A DNA stretch of 64,000 nucleotides from Aegilops tauschii subsp. strangulata (GCF_002575655.3 NC_053040.3:361644267-361708266), one strand, 5' to 3'. Positions 21,784-33,654 are shown, numbered from the stretch's first letter. The notes: generated by a model from the sequence alone, not told the origin. Numbers and translations: made by a program.

Positions 21784-22500
21784 TGTAGCGACCCGACCCG
21801 AATGGATCAAGTCTCTGTGCTTAATTGTCATCCCTGGATCGGTATGCTGACACAGACAGTACTCGAGGATTTATAACAGAGGTAAATCACATGCATAAAG
21901 TAACGTAAATACCATTACCTCAATCCAAATAGCAGAAGTAACAAGGTTGTGGATTCCCATCAACACCAACGGCAAAGTTGAGTGTAGAAATCGTAACCCT
22001 AACGAATCACTTACTCGTCGTAAGATATCCTGCAACATGAAACGTTGCAGCCCGAAAACGGGTCAGCACATGGAATATGCTGGCAAATTCACACCATAGA
22101 GAAATGATGAACAAAGGCTATCACTACATGCATATATGGCTGGTGGAAAAGCTCTATGGTTATAATGTTTTTGCGAAAGCCAATTTTTCCCTACTTCAAA
22201 GGAATAAATTTTATTTAACTATCATGGTGGTTCTGAAACATTGAGATGGTTGACAGCATCTCAATCCCAATTAAGTATCATCATTAACCCAACAAGATTA
22301 ATTAAAGTAACATGATGAGATCAACGGGATAATCCAAGAACTAGATACTCAAGATGTCCATAACCGGGGACACGGCTAACCATGATTAGTTTGTACACTC
22401 TGCAGAGGTTTGCGCACTTTTCCCCACAAGACTCGATCGCCTCCGCTTGATTCTCGCACTACATGATGTTTGAGAAACGGATGACCGAGACACAGTCTTT
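21784..22500 (-). repeat. Truncated 5' LTR of the reversed element
   Basis: It matches 14,688-15,405 closely, then breaks off after ACACAGTCTTT at 22,500 and joins plus-strand pol sequence without any LTR end. About 2.4 kb of this LTR is therefore missing. Confidence 0.88.
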
Positions 22501-23045
22501 GTTGAGAAGGTTAAGCTAATTCGAGATAGACTGAAGGTTGCCCAGTGCTGAGTCTATGAAACGAGGTAGTCTATGAAATCAAAGACAGAGCGTATCTGCG
22601 AGTATCACCTCTTCGAGGATTTAAGCGTTTTGGGGTGAAGCGAAAGCTAGCCCCGAGATTTGTAGGACCATACCGAGTCTTGGAACGCATGGGAGAAGTT
22701 GCCTACAAGTTGGAGTTACCTGAAGGACTGTCAGGAGTACATGATGTGTTTCACGTTTCCCAATTGAAGAAGTGCCATGCAGACATGGCCGGTATACCGT
22801 TGAGAGATACAGTGCCCCTGGAAGTGATTCAGTTGGACAGTCATTTGACATATGAGGAGAAACCTGTCAAGATTCTTGAGTTTGCCAGCCGAGTTACTCG
22901 CAGCAAGGTTATCAAGTTTTGTAAAGTTCAGTGGAGCCACCATACCGAGGATGAAGCCACCTGGGAACGAGAGGATGATCTTCGCAAAGACCACCCACAC
23001 CTATTCTCTAGCCAACCCGAATCTCGAGGGCGAGATTCATCTTAA
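22501..23045 (+). pseudogene. pol: Second copy of the chromovirus pol 3' end (integrase C-terminus and chromodomain)
   Basis: It corresponds to about 11,853-12,414 of the first pol, with few differences plus a small scrambled stretch at about 22,545-22,570. It starts at a deletion joint with the reversed LTR. The last 136 codons (from about 22,635) are open and encode the GPYRVLERMGEVAYKLELPE segment and the chromodomain (KILEFASRVTR, EATWERED). It ends in the same polypurine tract and LTR start as the first copy. Confidence 0.9.
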
Positions 23046-23057
23046 GGGGGGTAGGTT

Positions 23058-25666
23058 TGTAACATCCCAAATTTTCAATTTTGAATGTTATACATAGGTC
23101 ATTCATGCATATCATATTTTATTGCATTTCGATTTGTGATCCTCGAAATTCTAAGCAACTCACGGACCCTCGGAGAGAGTTGGGGATTTCACCGTTTTTC
23201 ATATTTGACTTTTATCAAAAGTCGAAACAAGGATCACTTTGGTTTATTTATTTTCTCTCCAAAATATTTTCATATTAAAATATATGAGAGGAGATAATAT
23301 GACTTCTCCAAAATAAATGAAATATTGGAGGAAAAATATTAAAATCAAATATTTTATTTTATTCGGATTTTATTTGCATAGGAAAAATAGTGTTTTTCAA
23401 AATTGCATTATAGGCCCAAGTAAATGTTCACCTTGTCCGGCATATTTTTAGAGAACAGGGAAAATTTATTTCGGGATTTTTGGAGTCCGTTTGGTATTTC
23501 TTTTCTTTCTTTTTCTGCACATCGGAATTTAAAAAAAACGTGAAACAGACTCCGGGCCGTAACCGGCAAGGACTCCTCGGGCCGGCTTTAAAGCTCGAGA
23601 GCCTGAGCCCCCAGCCACCGCCAGCCCACCCGAAACCCTAGCCGTCGCCCCGCCTCGGGAATCGCGCCGCGCCGCCGCCGCCCATCGCGCCGCACCGCCG
23701 GATCCGCCGCCGCCTCTCGCGCCGCCGTCCGCCGCCGCCGCCCCGCCGGTAACCGCCGCCGGTTTTTCTGCTTAAACCGTTTGGTTTTTTAAACCCAAGT
23801 TTTATTTTTTTTATTTTATTAGATCGGTTTTTTTCAGTTCGGCTAAATAGCGGACATTCGTCCGTACGTTCGTTTTAACGAACGGTTTTCGCTCGTTTGT
23901 CACAGATAGCGAACGTTCGTTCGTTAGCCTGTTCGTCAGTTTTCTTTTTCTTGGATTTTTCGCGATTATTTCCGATCATGATTTCTGATCAGATTTTCGT
24001 TTTAGCGTATCTTTCCGCTCGTTTATCGGAAGCAGGCGATTCAAGCGCCTAGATCTTTGTCTCGAAGCCCTCTTTCCGCTTAACCAACTTGAACAAGATT
24101 TTGGTACTGTAAAATTTGACTTTAGTACAGATTAGTAAACGGATCTTGTTTCTTTCGCAGTTTGAGTTTCGTTGCTCCGTTTGATTTGATTCTTTTTGCA
24201 AACCGGAGTTCTTAAGTTGAACTTTCTGGTTAGATCTTGTTATTTGAGTTTTACCCGTGCATCTTTGCTCGATTGCTTATGTATGTTATTGTTTGTTTGC
24301 GATAGAATTCCCAGAGTACGAAGCGTGCTACTACGAGTCACTAGGTTTTGCGGATCGTCAGCAAGGCAAGTAACACATTGATCATACTCCTTTCATACCC
24401 AGTTTTTATGCATTAGTTCCAATCCCCAAACACTGCATGATTAGGATGTGATTAACATGTGGGTATTGGGAAGTAGTTAATGAGGTAGGAACCTATTGCC
24501 CTGCATTCAAACCTTGGGAGTTACTATTACGTTATGCTCATAATGTCATGCTATGCTCGTAGACGTGGATTGGGTTTGAGTGTATCCATGACAGATGTGA
24601 GATTTTTAATTAATGGTTCAACTTAAGGTGGCTACTTCAATACACATCTGGGTGGATTGCATGTTTGGGCACCTGGGGAATCCAGTGTTTTTCTAGGAGA
24701 TCCCGGGGTATCCGTGTGATCATCCTACGGTTTGCCACCCAGGCTCAAAGGGATCGTGAGATATTTCATGCTAGAAACTTCCGTGTGCAGCCACAAGCTA
24801 TTATGGGCTCTAGCATAGTTGAGTATGTTGCATGACCTCTTCTAGTGGTAGGCTAGCATATGTAGAGGGATGTAGGTTGGTACTGTCTACCCGGGGTTAG
24901 AGTTAATGCTTCTGAAAGACTGTGTCTCGGTCATCCGTTTCTCAAACACCATGTAGTGCGAGAAATCCAACGGAGGAGATCGAGTCTTGTGGGGAAAAGT
25001 GCGCAAACCTATGTAGAGTGTACAATCTAATCATGGTTAGCCGTGTCCCCGGTTATGGAAAATCTTGAGCATCTAGTACTTGGATTATCAAATGTATCTC
25101 ATCACTCTAATTTAATATGTTGGGTTGATAATTACATTTAATTGGGATTGAGTTGGAGGTACCTTCTCAATGATGTTTCAACTACCATGATAGTTAAATA
25201 AAATCTACTCCTTTGTTGTAGGGAAATATTGGCTTTTCGCAAAAACATATAACCCTAGAGCATCCACCAGCCATATATGCATGTAGTGATAGCTTTTATC
25301 TGTTTAATGCTCTATTGTGTTACATTGCTAGCATATTCCATGTGCTGACCCGTTTTCGGGCTGCAACGTATTATGTTGCAGACTTTTCAGACGACGAGTA
25401 AAGGTGCGATAGGTCGTTGTCATGCACTCAGCTATGCCGTTGGAGTTGATGGACTCACTTTATCTTCCAAGCCTTCCGCTGTTATCGTATTAGATGGCCT
25501 TAAGCCATATTTATTGTAATAAGTTCTCTTTTTGAGACATTCGATGTAATAAGTGTGTGATTGCTACTCTGCTATAAATCCTTCGAGTACTGTGTGTGTC
25601 AGCATTACCGATCCAGGGATGACACTGAAGCACAGAGACTTGACCATCTGAGGTCGGGTCGCTACA
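23058..25666 (+). repeat. Complete 3' LTR of the plus-strand chromovirus
   Basis: This LTR is 2,609 bp, TGTAACATCC...GTCGGGTCGCTACA. It contains a start palindrome, a GCC-rich tract (about 23,620-23,760), the CGTTCG palindrome at 23,867-23,884, and the conserved block at about 24,965-25,085. The 5-base repeat gtcgt follows at 25,667. Confidence 0.92.
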
Positions 25667-25671
25667 GTCGT

Positions 25672-27334
25672 GGGAAGGGCCCTGTGCGTCGTCCGTGGGG
25701 CGAAGGAGTTCAGCATGCCCGCGATAGTGCTAGCGAAAATGGCGCGCAGCCGCTGGGTCGTGATAGAGCTCCTTCTAACGTGGTTAGAAGTCGAAGCGCG
25801 CCACGGTCCACGCAGCTGCCGCCGCCACCCACGCCAGCAGAAGCTTTGGTGCGCGCGCAGCTGCTCCTCGACTTCCCTCCTACTGCGGAGAAGCTCGGCG
25901 AGTGGAGGGCCACCATCTGGAGCCTCGTCGTCGTAGCCAACAAAGATGATCCGCGACCGGCGGGACCCTCGGACCGGCGCTCCACCGAGCCACCACATGC
26001 CAGCGCTGGGAGGACCGGGGGTGCTGCGTCACGGTGTACTCTCCTCCTCCTCGCCAGCCGCCGCGGGCGTCGGCTCGTCATGACGACGCTTGTGATAACA
26101 TCTCTATGGCGTCGTCCGACCCGCGAACCCACCGCGAACAGTGCCAAGTTCTTCGAGAACGAGCTCACGAAGATGCTCGAACCACTATCGAGCGCCGGCG
26201 TGATACACGACACCAGTCGGACAAGCGGGCGGGACCCGCTATGGACCACCCAGCGCCGGGGGGCTCCGGCGGCCTACCTTACGAGGTGGGCTGCCCAGCC
26301 TTTACCCGCGAGCTGCGGTAGTTCTAGTGGCCGTCCCACCGCACATTCAAGCCCGACGTCGGCGAGAAGTACACTGGCAAGACCCATCCATCCGAGTTCC
26401 TCAGCATCTACACCATCGCGATGCAGGCTGCCGGAGCTCGCGACGACAAGGTGCTTGCCAATTACTTCCCGTTGGCACTGAAGCCCAATGTTATGTCTTG
26501 GTTGATGCACTTGCCGGCGGATTCCATTTCTTCTTGGTCGGATCTATACCATGAGTTCGTTGGCGCCTTCACTGGAGGCCACCAACCTCATGGCCAGGCC
26601 AGTGATCTGCATATCATTCCCCAGAAGGAAGGGGAAACCCTGCGCAAGTACATCCAGAGGTTCAGCCAGGTGCAGTACAACATCCCGCCGCTATGATCAG
26701 CGTGTTCCATCAGAACGTGCGCAACTGCAAGATGCGAGAAGAGCTGGCGATGACCAAGGTTAAGGATGTGGCCAAACTCTATGTTCTGGCCGATAGGTGC
26801 GCCCGAGCTGAAGAGGGAAGGAAGTACCCCGGCGAGGACGCCGGCGCGGAAACCAACACTACTGATGAAGACACCGCCGCCCCGACGAAGAAGGGCCAGC
26901 GTCGCAACAGGAAACGCAAGGGCAAGGCCGTGCTTGCCGTTGAAGGGTCTGACGACAACGGCGCTGCCAAGAAGGTCAAGGCAGACGACCCCAGCAAGGA
27001 GATTGCCGGGTGCGTCGCCTGCCGGGCCTTAGCAGTTGCCGACAAGCCAGGGTGCTCCGGCAAGCAGTATTGCAAGATCCACCGCACCAAGGGTCACGAC
27101 CTCCAGAACTGCCGGCAAGTCGAGCTGCTTCCTGAAAAGCAAAAGGCCGAGTATGAGAGGCGGGACAAGGAGAAGGGCCAGGACGGTGCCGAGGGATCCG
27201 GCAAGAAGCATGGCGGCCAAGGAGGCCGCCGCGACAAGGACAGCCAGCAAGAGAGGCCCGCCCGGGGCCGTGACAAGAAGCAAGAAGATGATGATCATGA
27301 CAAGGACGACGAGTCCGGCGAGCAAGAGTTCTAG
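25672..27334 (+). pseudogene. gag: Gag of element D, main part
   Basis: This continues the Gag interrupted at 8,251. After a poorly conserved stretch with frameshifts, the frame from about 26,034 reads into the capsid domain: YTGKTHPSEFLSIYTIAM (about 26,370), MSWLMHLPADSISSWSDL, then GETLRKYIQRFSQV (about 26,630). A stop at about 26,694 and a frameshift move it to 26,693-27,334. That part holds a lysine-rich linker (GQRRNRKRKGK), a Cys/His knuckle of the form CKIHRTKGHDLQNC (C-X2-H-X4-H-X4-C) and a highly charged tail. Two TAG/TAG-like lesions lie at about 26,319-26,330. Confidence 0.82.
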
Positions 27335-28216
27335 AAGGCTACAGAGGCCATGTGCGTCGACGGTGGCGCCTCGCTGCATACTTCTCACCGCCAGCTTAAG
27401 CAGTGGGCGCGTGAGATTACAGCAGTGGAGTCGTCGTTCGACGCTCACAAGCCGCTAAAGTGGTCCAGCATGCCCCTCATCTTTGACGCCGAGGACCACC
27501 CTGACCGCACAACCGTGGTTGGGTGTTTGCCGTTGTTGGTCTCGCCAACAATACGCAACGTCAAGGTGAACAAGATGTTGGTCGACGGCGGGGCCAGCCT
27601 GAACTTGATCTCGCCCGTCGTGATCAAAAGGCTGCAAATCCTTGATGGAGACCTCTAGGAAACGGGCACGTTTCAAGGGGTCAATCCGGGGAGGAGCCAG
27701 CCGAAGGGGAAGGTCACGCTGCCCGTGACGTTTGGAGGGGAGTTGAACCACAGGACGGAGAGGATCGTCTTCGACGTGGCCGAGATCCCCTTGCCCTACA
27801 ACGGGATCCTCGGCCGCCCGGCACTAGCCAAGTTCATGGCAGCGTCGCACTACCTCTACAACATGCTAAAGATGCCCGGGCCGTTGACCATCATCTCCGT
27901 CCCCTCCGACAAGAAGGACGCGCTGATTTGCGCCGACCAACTCTACCGGGAAGCAGTTGCAGTAGCTGCCGCCAAGGCACTTGCTCCTACCGCTGAAGCC
28001 CCGGGAGGGAAGAAGAAGCTCGGCAAGACCTCTCGCACCCACTCCGGCAAGCGCACCTCCTCGGAGTGTTGTGCTACCGTCGAGGATGTGCCAGAGAGCT
28101 CTACCGGCAAGAGCAGGAAATCCAGAGCTGAGCCACCGCAGACCAAGAAGGTGTCCGTCAGAGAGGATGGCAAGGGAGGGGTTTTCACCATAGGCTCCAC
28201 CCTCGACAGCAAATAG
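27335..28216 (+). pseudogene. pro: Aspartic protease region of element D
   Basis: The protease core shows the catalytic motif as LVDGGASLNLIS (about 27,580), DGG instead of DTG, then the ILGRPALAKFMA segment (about 27,808). A TAG at 27,656 and a second stop at 28,214 interrupt the frame. The tail (27,980-28,210) is Lys/Ser-rich and probably a linker to RT. Confidence 0.85.
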
Positions 28217-30475
28217 GAAGGCGCGCTCGTCACCTTCCTGCGGGCGAATTTCGACGTGTTTGCATGGCAAGCATCCGACATCCCCGGTGTTCTTAGGGAG
28301 GTGATTGAGCACCACCTAGCTGTCTGTCCTCATGCACGGCCCATCAAGCAGAAGGTCAGAAAGCAGGCTCTGGAGAGGCAGGAGTTCATCACAGAGGAGA
28401 TCAGGAAGTTGGAAGCAGCGGGTTTGGTGAGAGGAGTGCTCCATCCGACGTGGTTGGCAAATCTGGTAGTGGTGCGCAAGGCGAATGGGAAGCGGAGGCT
28501 GTGTATTGACTACACAGATATCAATAAGGCTTGTCCTAAGGACGCCTTCCCGTTGCCGCGCATCGACCAGATTGTCGACTCCACGGCCGGGTGTGATTTG
28601 CTGTCATTCCTCGACGCCTACTCGGGCTACCACCAAATCTTCATGACAAGAGAAGATGAAGAGAAGACAGCATTCATCACCCCATGTGGTACGTATTGCT
28701 TTTTATGGATGCCTTTCGGGTTGAAGAGTGCTGGCTCGACGTTTGCAAGAGCAGTCCAAATTGGTTTTGAACCCCAGCTCCATAGAAATATGGAAGCATA
28801 CATGGATGACATAGTAGTCAAAACCAAGGACAGGGCAACTCTTGTGCAAGATCTGGAAGAGACATTTGCCAACCTGCGCAAGATCAACCTTAAGCTGAAC
28901 CCTGAGAAGTGTGTCTTCGGTGTTCCGTCCGGCAAGCTTCTCAGATTCTTTGTGTCGCAGCGCGGGATCGAGGCAAACCCAGACAAAATCAAGGCTATTG
29001 AACAGATTGAGGCGCCCAAGCGGATCAAGGATGTGCGTCGGCTCACTGGCTGCGCCGCCGCCATGAGCTGATTCATCTCCAAGTCTGCCGAGCGCGCCCT
29101 TCCCTTTTTCAAAATCTTGAAGAAGGCAGGCCCGATGGAGTGGACCCCAGAAGCTGAGGTGGCATTGCAGGATCTGAAGAAATACCTTTCCTCCATGCCA
29201 ATACTGGTTGCGCCTAAACCACAAGAACCGTTGCTGTTGTATCTAGCGGCAATGAATCAAGTGGTCAGCGCCGCACTGGTGGCACAGAGGGAGGTCGACG
29301 AGGAGGCAGTGGCGACGACAGAACCAGCGGACGGCAAGCCAAAGATTCCCCCGGCAGAGTCTGACGCCATCAGGGCAACGCCCCCACAGTCAAGATAAGT
29401 GGTGCAGAAGAAGAAGTTGATGTAGCACCCGGTTTACTTTGTCAGCTCCCTCTTGCAGGAGGCTAGGTCGAGGTACTCCGGTGTGTAGAAATTGCTCTTC
29501 GGCCTCCTTATGGCCTCGAGGAAGCTGTGTCATTACTTCCAAGCCCACGAGATCATTGTCGTCACCCGCCTCCCATTACAACGGATACTGCACAACCCAG
29601 ATGCAACCGGAAGGATTGTGGAATGGGCCTTGGAGTTGTCGAGCTTTGGGTTGAAGTTTGAGAGTACCTCAACAATCCAGAGCAGAACCTTGGCAGAGTT
29701 CATTGCGGAATGGACCTCAACACCTGACGAAGAAATCCAAGAGACCGCTCTCCCCGGCAAGGAAGCGGACCGCGACTGGATCATGTACTTTGACGGGGCT
29801 TTCTCGCTGCAAGGCACCAGTGCCGGTGTTCTGCTTGTCACACCCACCGGAGAGCACCTCAAGTACGTGATCCAGATGCACTTTCCCAGGGAGATGTCCA
29901 CAAACAACACTGTTGAGTACGAGGGGCTGCTTGCCAATCTCAGGATCGCGGCAGACCTCGGGGTGAAGAAGCTCATCGTCAGGGGTGACTCGCAGCTTGT
30001 CGTCGGACAAGTCAACAAGGATTACCAGAGCCCATTGATGGAGGCCTACGTAGATGAAGTGAGGAAGCTGGAGGAGCGCTTTGACGGTATCCAAGCGGAG
30101 CACGTTCCCCGAGCGGAGAACGACATCGCCGATTACCTGTCGAAGCGTGCTGCATTCAAGCTACCTGTCGAACCAGGTACCTTTTTGCTCCGGTTAACTC
30201 GTCCATCCGTCGAACCGTCGACGGGGCGGAACAAGCGGAGGAAATCAGGTCCCGGCAAGTACTTTCCCGCCAAGCCCCCTGGGACTGCCGGCAAGGATGC
30301 TGTCGTGGATGCCGAGCCTGCCAAAGAGCAACTGGCTCTGGCAGGGCGTCAAGCCCTGGCCGTGGAGACAGCCGCTCATGGCAGAGGAAATGCCTTTGGT
30401 CCTTGCCGTCGAGCCCCAGGCTCCAGCGTGGGTGCAACATACTGTCCGGTTCCTCCAAACAGGGTAACTTCCTGA
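28217..30475 (+). pseudogene. pol: Reverse transcriptase, RNase H and second (archaeal-type) RNase H of element D
   Basis: RT motifs in order are VFAWQASDIPG, NLVVVRKANGKRRLCIDYTD, LLSFLDAYSGYHQI, MPFGLKSAGSTFARA and the catalytic AYMDDIVVK (about 28,800). A connection/RNase H part follows (about 29,117-29,330: MEWTPEAEVALQDLK). A separate RNase H of the archaeal type (about 29,780-30,150) has MYFDGAFSLQGTSAG, NTVEYEGLLANLR, VRGDSQLVVGQV and AENDIADYLSK, carrying the D-E-D acids. This extra RNase H is the hallmark of Tat/Ogre elements. Stops occur at 29,069, 29,396, about 29,421 and about 29,487. The frame is lost near 30,376-30,475 in the linker before integrase. Confidence 0.92.
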
Positions 30476-31664
30476 GGAGCAGGAAGAAGCGGAAAAAGTA
30501 GCCCGTCGGTCTTCCCTATACCAGCTCGTCGATGACATCCTGTACAGGAGAAGGTCGAACGGTGTGAAATTGAAGTGCATCCCCCGGGAGGAAGGACTGG
30601 AGCTGTTGGCAGAGATACATGGAGGCATATGTGGCTCCCACATAGGGTCGAGGGCCCTTGTCGGCAAGGCGTTCCGGCAAGGTTTCTTCTGGCCCACCGC
30701 CCTACAGGATGCGACGACACTAGTAACCAAGTGTGAAGCGTGTCAGTTCCATTCAAAGAAGCTTCATCAACCAGCTCAAGCCCTTCAAACGATCCCTCTC
30801 TCCTGGCCATTCTCGGTCTGGGGGCTCGACATATTGGGCCCTTTCCCCCGTGCTGTCAGGGGCTTTGAGTACTTGTAGGTTGCAATCGACAAGTTCACAA
30901 AGTGGCCAGAGGTGGAACCAGTGAGGAAGGTGACAACACAGTCAGCCGTCAAGTTCTTCAAGGGACTAGTCTGCCATTTTGGTGTGCCAAACAGAGTCAT
31001 CACCGACAACGGCACACAGTTCACAAGCCACACCTTCATGCAGTACATTCAAGACCTCGGCAGCAAGGTATGTTTTGCTTCCGTGGCACACCCCCAGAGC
31101 AACGGCCAAGCAGAGAGGGCGAATGCTGAAGTGTTGCGAGGCCTGAGAACGAAGACCTTTGACAGGCTGCACAAGAGCGGAAGGCGCTGGATTGATGAGT
31201 TACCGGCGGTTCTTTGGTCGATCAGGACAATGCCAAATCGAGCCACCGGTCACACACCCTTTTCCCTAGTATATGCGGCGGAGGCAGTTCTCCCCACGGA
31301 ACTCATATATGGGTCACCTCGAGTGCTCGCTTATGATGAGCTTGAGCAAGAGCAGTTGCGGCAAGATGACGCGACGCTCCTTGAGGAAGATCGTCTTCGG
31401 GCGGCTGTGAGAGCAGCACGCTACCAGCAAGCCTTGCACCGCTACCATAGTCGCAAGGTTCATGCCCGAAGCTTTGAGGAAGGCGACCTTGTTCTTCGGC
31501 ACGTTCAGTCGGCCAAGAATTCCAACAATTTGATTCCAAAGTGGGAAGGCCCTTATCTGGTAATATGAGTCGCCAGGCCTGGCGCAGTCCGCCTGGAGAC
31601 CGAAGATGTTGTTCCAGTGAGCAACTCCTGGAACATCGAGCATCTTCGCAAGTTTTACCCATAA
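30476..31664 (+). pseudogene. pol: Integrase of element D
   Basis: A short linker (YQLVDDILYRR) leads to the HHCC zinc finger (HGGICGSHIGS to CEACQFH, about 30,627-30,750). The core follows with the catalytic acids in VWGLDILGPF, ITDNGTQF (about 30,998) and the Glu in SNGQAERANAEV (about 31,100), then the C-terminal fold (KWEGPYLV, about 31,540). Stops at 30,876 and 31,566 break it. The frame ends at TAA 31,662-31,664 after HLRKFYP. No chromodomain is present, as expected outside chromoviruses. Confidence 0.92.
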
Positions 31665-32633
31665 GGCGCGGCTTGCCGGGCCCCCCGACAAGCCACCTTT
31701 TGTACAAGCCTTGCCGGCAAGGCATGCAACCCTTTGTACAAAGCCAGGCGCAGACCATGAGCACAAATAAATGAAGCTCTGGCGCCCTAAGTTATAGCAT
31801 GCATGCTAGGTCGAGTCTCTTCCTTGGTTAGGGTTGATAGTGCTTAGCGGCGACTAACCCCTAGCCTAGAGGTCGAATGCGCGTCTCTCTATACTTTTCT
31901 GCCCTCCTTTGGTTCGCAGGGCACGTGGGCACTTCTGCTGAGCTACTTGGAAGAAAGAGAACGGACCGGCGTCCCGACCCCGGCAAACCAGAGTTGCCGG
32001 GGGCTGCAAGTACAAGGATCCAACCGCGGCAAGACAAGGTTGCCGGGGGCTGCAGATCCAGATAAGGCTTTCATCCTCTGTCATGCATTTCGGTGCGGAA
32101 CTGGGACATGTGAAACCTCGTTTTATCTCCAGACTACCATGCTCCCCTTTTTCCTATACCTAAGGATTATCTCCTGTGTCCGGATTTGGTTTTAGCCGTG
32201 GCGGCAAGGAGATAGAATGAGGAGCCTAAGCGCACTTCATCCCTGCCTCCGCCAAGGGCGCGAGAATGGTCGAGCGAAGTGAGGGGGATGGCAAGGCCTG
32301 TTGCCGAGCGAAAAACGTTTATCTTAAATAGTAACAAGGATTCGCTCCTTGTCGCGGGGTCCACCCACGAACGAAAAACCCGGCAAACATCCCTTTTTCA
32401 TTAAAAACATCCCACATAGGTACAGTTCATACGGAATGAAAAACATGAGCAAGGGGATTACAAGTTCTAAATTTAACGAAGGCCCGAAGGCTTACAAACT
32501 AAAAAAGAGATGAGATGCCCGTAATCCCTTTCTTGTCCCTCTCCTCAGGAGGCAGGTCAAGAAGGGGAAAGGGCAAAAGGGGCGCCGAGGCGAGCTACGA
32601 GCAGCAGAAAGCACCAAGAGAACACCTCGGTGG
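31665..32633. other. Non-coding spacer between integrase and the antisense gene in D
   Basis: I see no convincing frame here. The spacer contains further copies of the GGCAAG/CTTGCC palindromic motif (about 31,672-31,720, 31,979-32,060 and 32,289). It also contains a near-duplicated GTTGCCGGGGGCTGCA segment (about 31,993-32,054). Its 3' part would be the 3' untranslated region of the minus-strand gene. Confidence 0.6.
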
Positions 32634-33575
32634 CTACCCAAGGGTGGGCCGGTGATGACGGTGCCGGGAAAGGAGCTGGAAGACGAGGCGGCAGGTCGCC
32701 GGACACACGACGAAGGCGTCGGTGTCCGCGTACTCCGAGTTGACGGCCTTGCCGCCCGCCCTCTTCCTCATCCGTAGCCTCCCGACGCCAGCCGCCCAAG
32801 GAGACGGCCCCGAGAAGTTCAAGGAGCTGGCACCTCCCCCGGCAAAACTCCACCGGAGGAGCGGCCAGGTGCAGATGCTGCTGCTGCCGCACCCGCCCAG
32901 GCGCGGGGCGTCCGACGCCTCGTCGGACTCGTCCCCATAATCTGCCCCGCTGTCCTCCTCGTCACTTTCGCTCGAGGAAGAGCTTCCATCGTTGGAGTCT
33001 CCGTCGGAGGAGCTCTCCACGCAGCACTTCAGGCGAGTTCCAAAATCCCCGAAGACCTTGACGGAGAGCAACCCGTCCTCCATTAATTTAAAGTAGAGGA
33101 CGAGCCCCGCCGTCAGGCTGTGGATGCGGGCGAACGTCTTCCATCCACGGCAGAGGTACATGACCCGAGGAGCCAGGAAGTCGACGTCGACCCGCGTGCC
33201 CCCATTCCCGCAACCCCTCATGTGTAACCTGAGGGTCTGGGGCGGGTCACGCTCCATCTCCTGAGCAAACGGGGCGGGAAGACAAAGACGGCGACGCGGA
33301 GGCCAGCGCAGCCTGATGAAGAACTTGCGGGGCTGGTCTCCAACGTGGCCCTCCGTCGGGAAAGGCATCATTGGCGGGGGCGAGGCCGGCGCGCCGCCCC
33401 GTCCTCCTCTTCCCCGAGCACCACGACCTCTGCCACGGCTTCGCCCACGGCCTCGCCCCCTCCCCCTTCCCCTCGCGGCCGGCTCCACCACCGCGGGCTC
33501 AGGAGGAGGAGGAACGCGCTGTCGAGCGGTGACCCTCGCTGCCACCGTCGAGGGACCAGGGTTCCCCTTCTCCAT
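32634..33575 (-). CDS. Antisense accessory gene of element D with a B3-type DNA-binding domain
   Basis: This uninterrupted minus-strand frame has about 313 codons from ATG 33,575 (MEKGNPGPST, good GCC-ATG-G context); the frame is open further upstream but a TATA box at 33,655-33,661 argues for this start. Residues about 34-60 are an Arg-Gly repeat (RGRGRGRGRSRGRG). Residues about 83-188 look like a plant B3 domain: FFIRL, LCLPAPFAQEM, TLRLHM, RVDVDF, then the most telling part CRGWKTFARIHSLTAG with LYFKL and LLSVKVFG. An acidic Ser/Asp/Glu stretch (about 188-222) follows. The rest is unlike anything I know and may be frameshifted. B3 domains bind DNA in plant transcription factors (ARF, LAV, RAV, REM). 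I infer a nuclear DNA-binding role. It sits between integrase and the 3' LTR, opposite to gag-pol, where Fatima and C carry a different antisense gene. Confidence 0.78.
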   Translation of the reverse strand: MEKGNPGPSTVAARVTARQRVPPPPEPAVVEPAARGRGRGRGRGRSRGRGRGARGRGGRGGAPASPPPMMPFPTEGHVGDQPRKFFIRLRWPPRRRLCLPAPFAQEMERDPPQTLRLHMRGCGNGGTRVDVDFLAPRVMYLCRGWKTFARIHSLTAGLVLYFKLMEDGLLSVKVFGDFGTRLKCCVESSSDGDSNDGSSSSSESDEEDSGADYGDESDEASDAPRLGGCGSSSICTWPLLRWSFAGGGASSLNFSGPSPWAAGVGRLRMRKRAGGKAVNSEYADTDAFVVCPATCRLVFQLLSRHRHHRPTLG

Positions 33576-33654
33576 GGCGGATGAGAGGAAGAAGCAGAAG
33601 CAGGAGGAGATAGAAGATAGAAGAATGCGGGATGCCATCCCCCCTTCCCTCTCC

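Larger units (their letters stand above)
14688..22500 (-). mobile_element. Reversed non-autonomous chromovirus relative (gag only, pol degraded)
   Basis: Its 3' LTR is at 14,688-17,783 and its 5' LTR, truncated, at 21,784-22,500; both read on the minus strand and end GTCGGGTCGCTACA. An iMet-type primer site (TGGTATCAGAGCA) follows the 5' LTR. Gag (20,561-19,587) is open, and an upstream coiled-coil frame lies at about 21,507-20,781. Between gag and the 3' LTR only remnants of integrase are left, so mobility would depend on another element. The LTRs are related to, but clearly different from, those of the surrounding plus-strand copies (3,096 versus 2,609 bp). Confidence 0.85.
8252..25666 (+). 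mobile_element. Rearranged Tekay/Del-type chromovirus block (LTR-pol-LTR / pol fragment-LTR) inside gag of D
   Basis: Three LTR copies of one family lie on the plus strand: 8,252-9,364 (cut short), 12,426-14,687 (cut short) and 23,058-25,666 (complete). Pol lies at 9,365-12,414 and a second pol 3' end at 22,501-23,045. One flanking TSD (gccgt 8,247-8,251 / gtcgt 25,667-25,671, one C-to-T change) encloses the whole block. This fits an LTR-internal-LTR-internal-LTR array made by unequal recombination, later invaded by the reversed element at 14,688-22,500 and trimmed by deletions. The C-terminal chromodomain and the LTR start TGTAACATCCC support the chromovirus (Tekay/Del) assignment. Confidence 0.85.

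Noticed and set aside
27335..27658. Host aspartic protease gene
   Set aside because: The DGGASLN motif sits between gag and RT in frame order, so it is retroelement protease.
32634..33575. A free-standing host B3 gene that happens to lie here
   Set aside because: It lies within the borders of element D, between integrase and the 3' LTR with its polypurine tract, and in the same slot as the antisense genes of Fatima and C; capture by the element is more likely, though only a survey of copies can decide.
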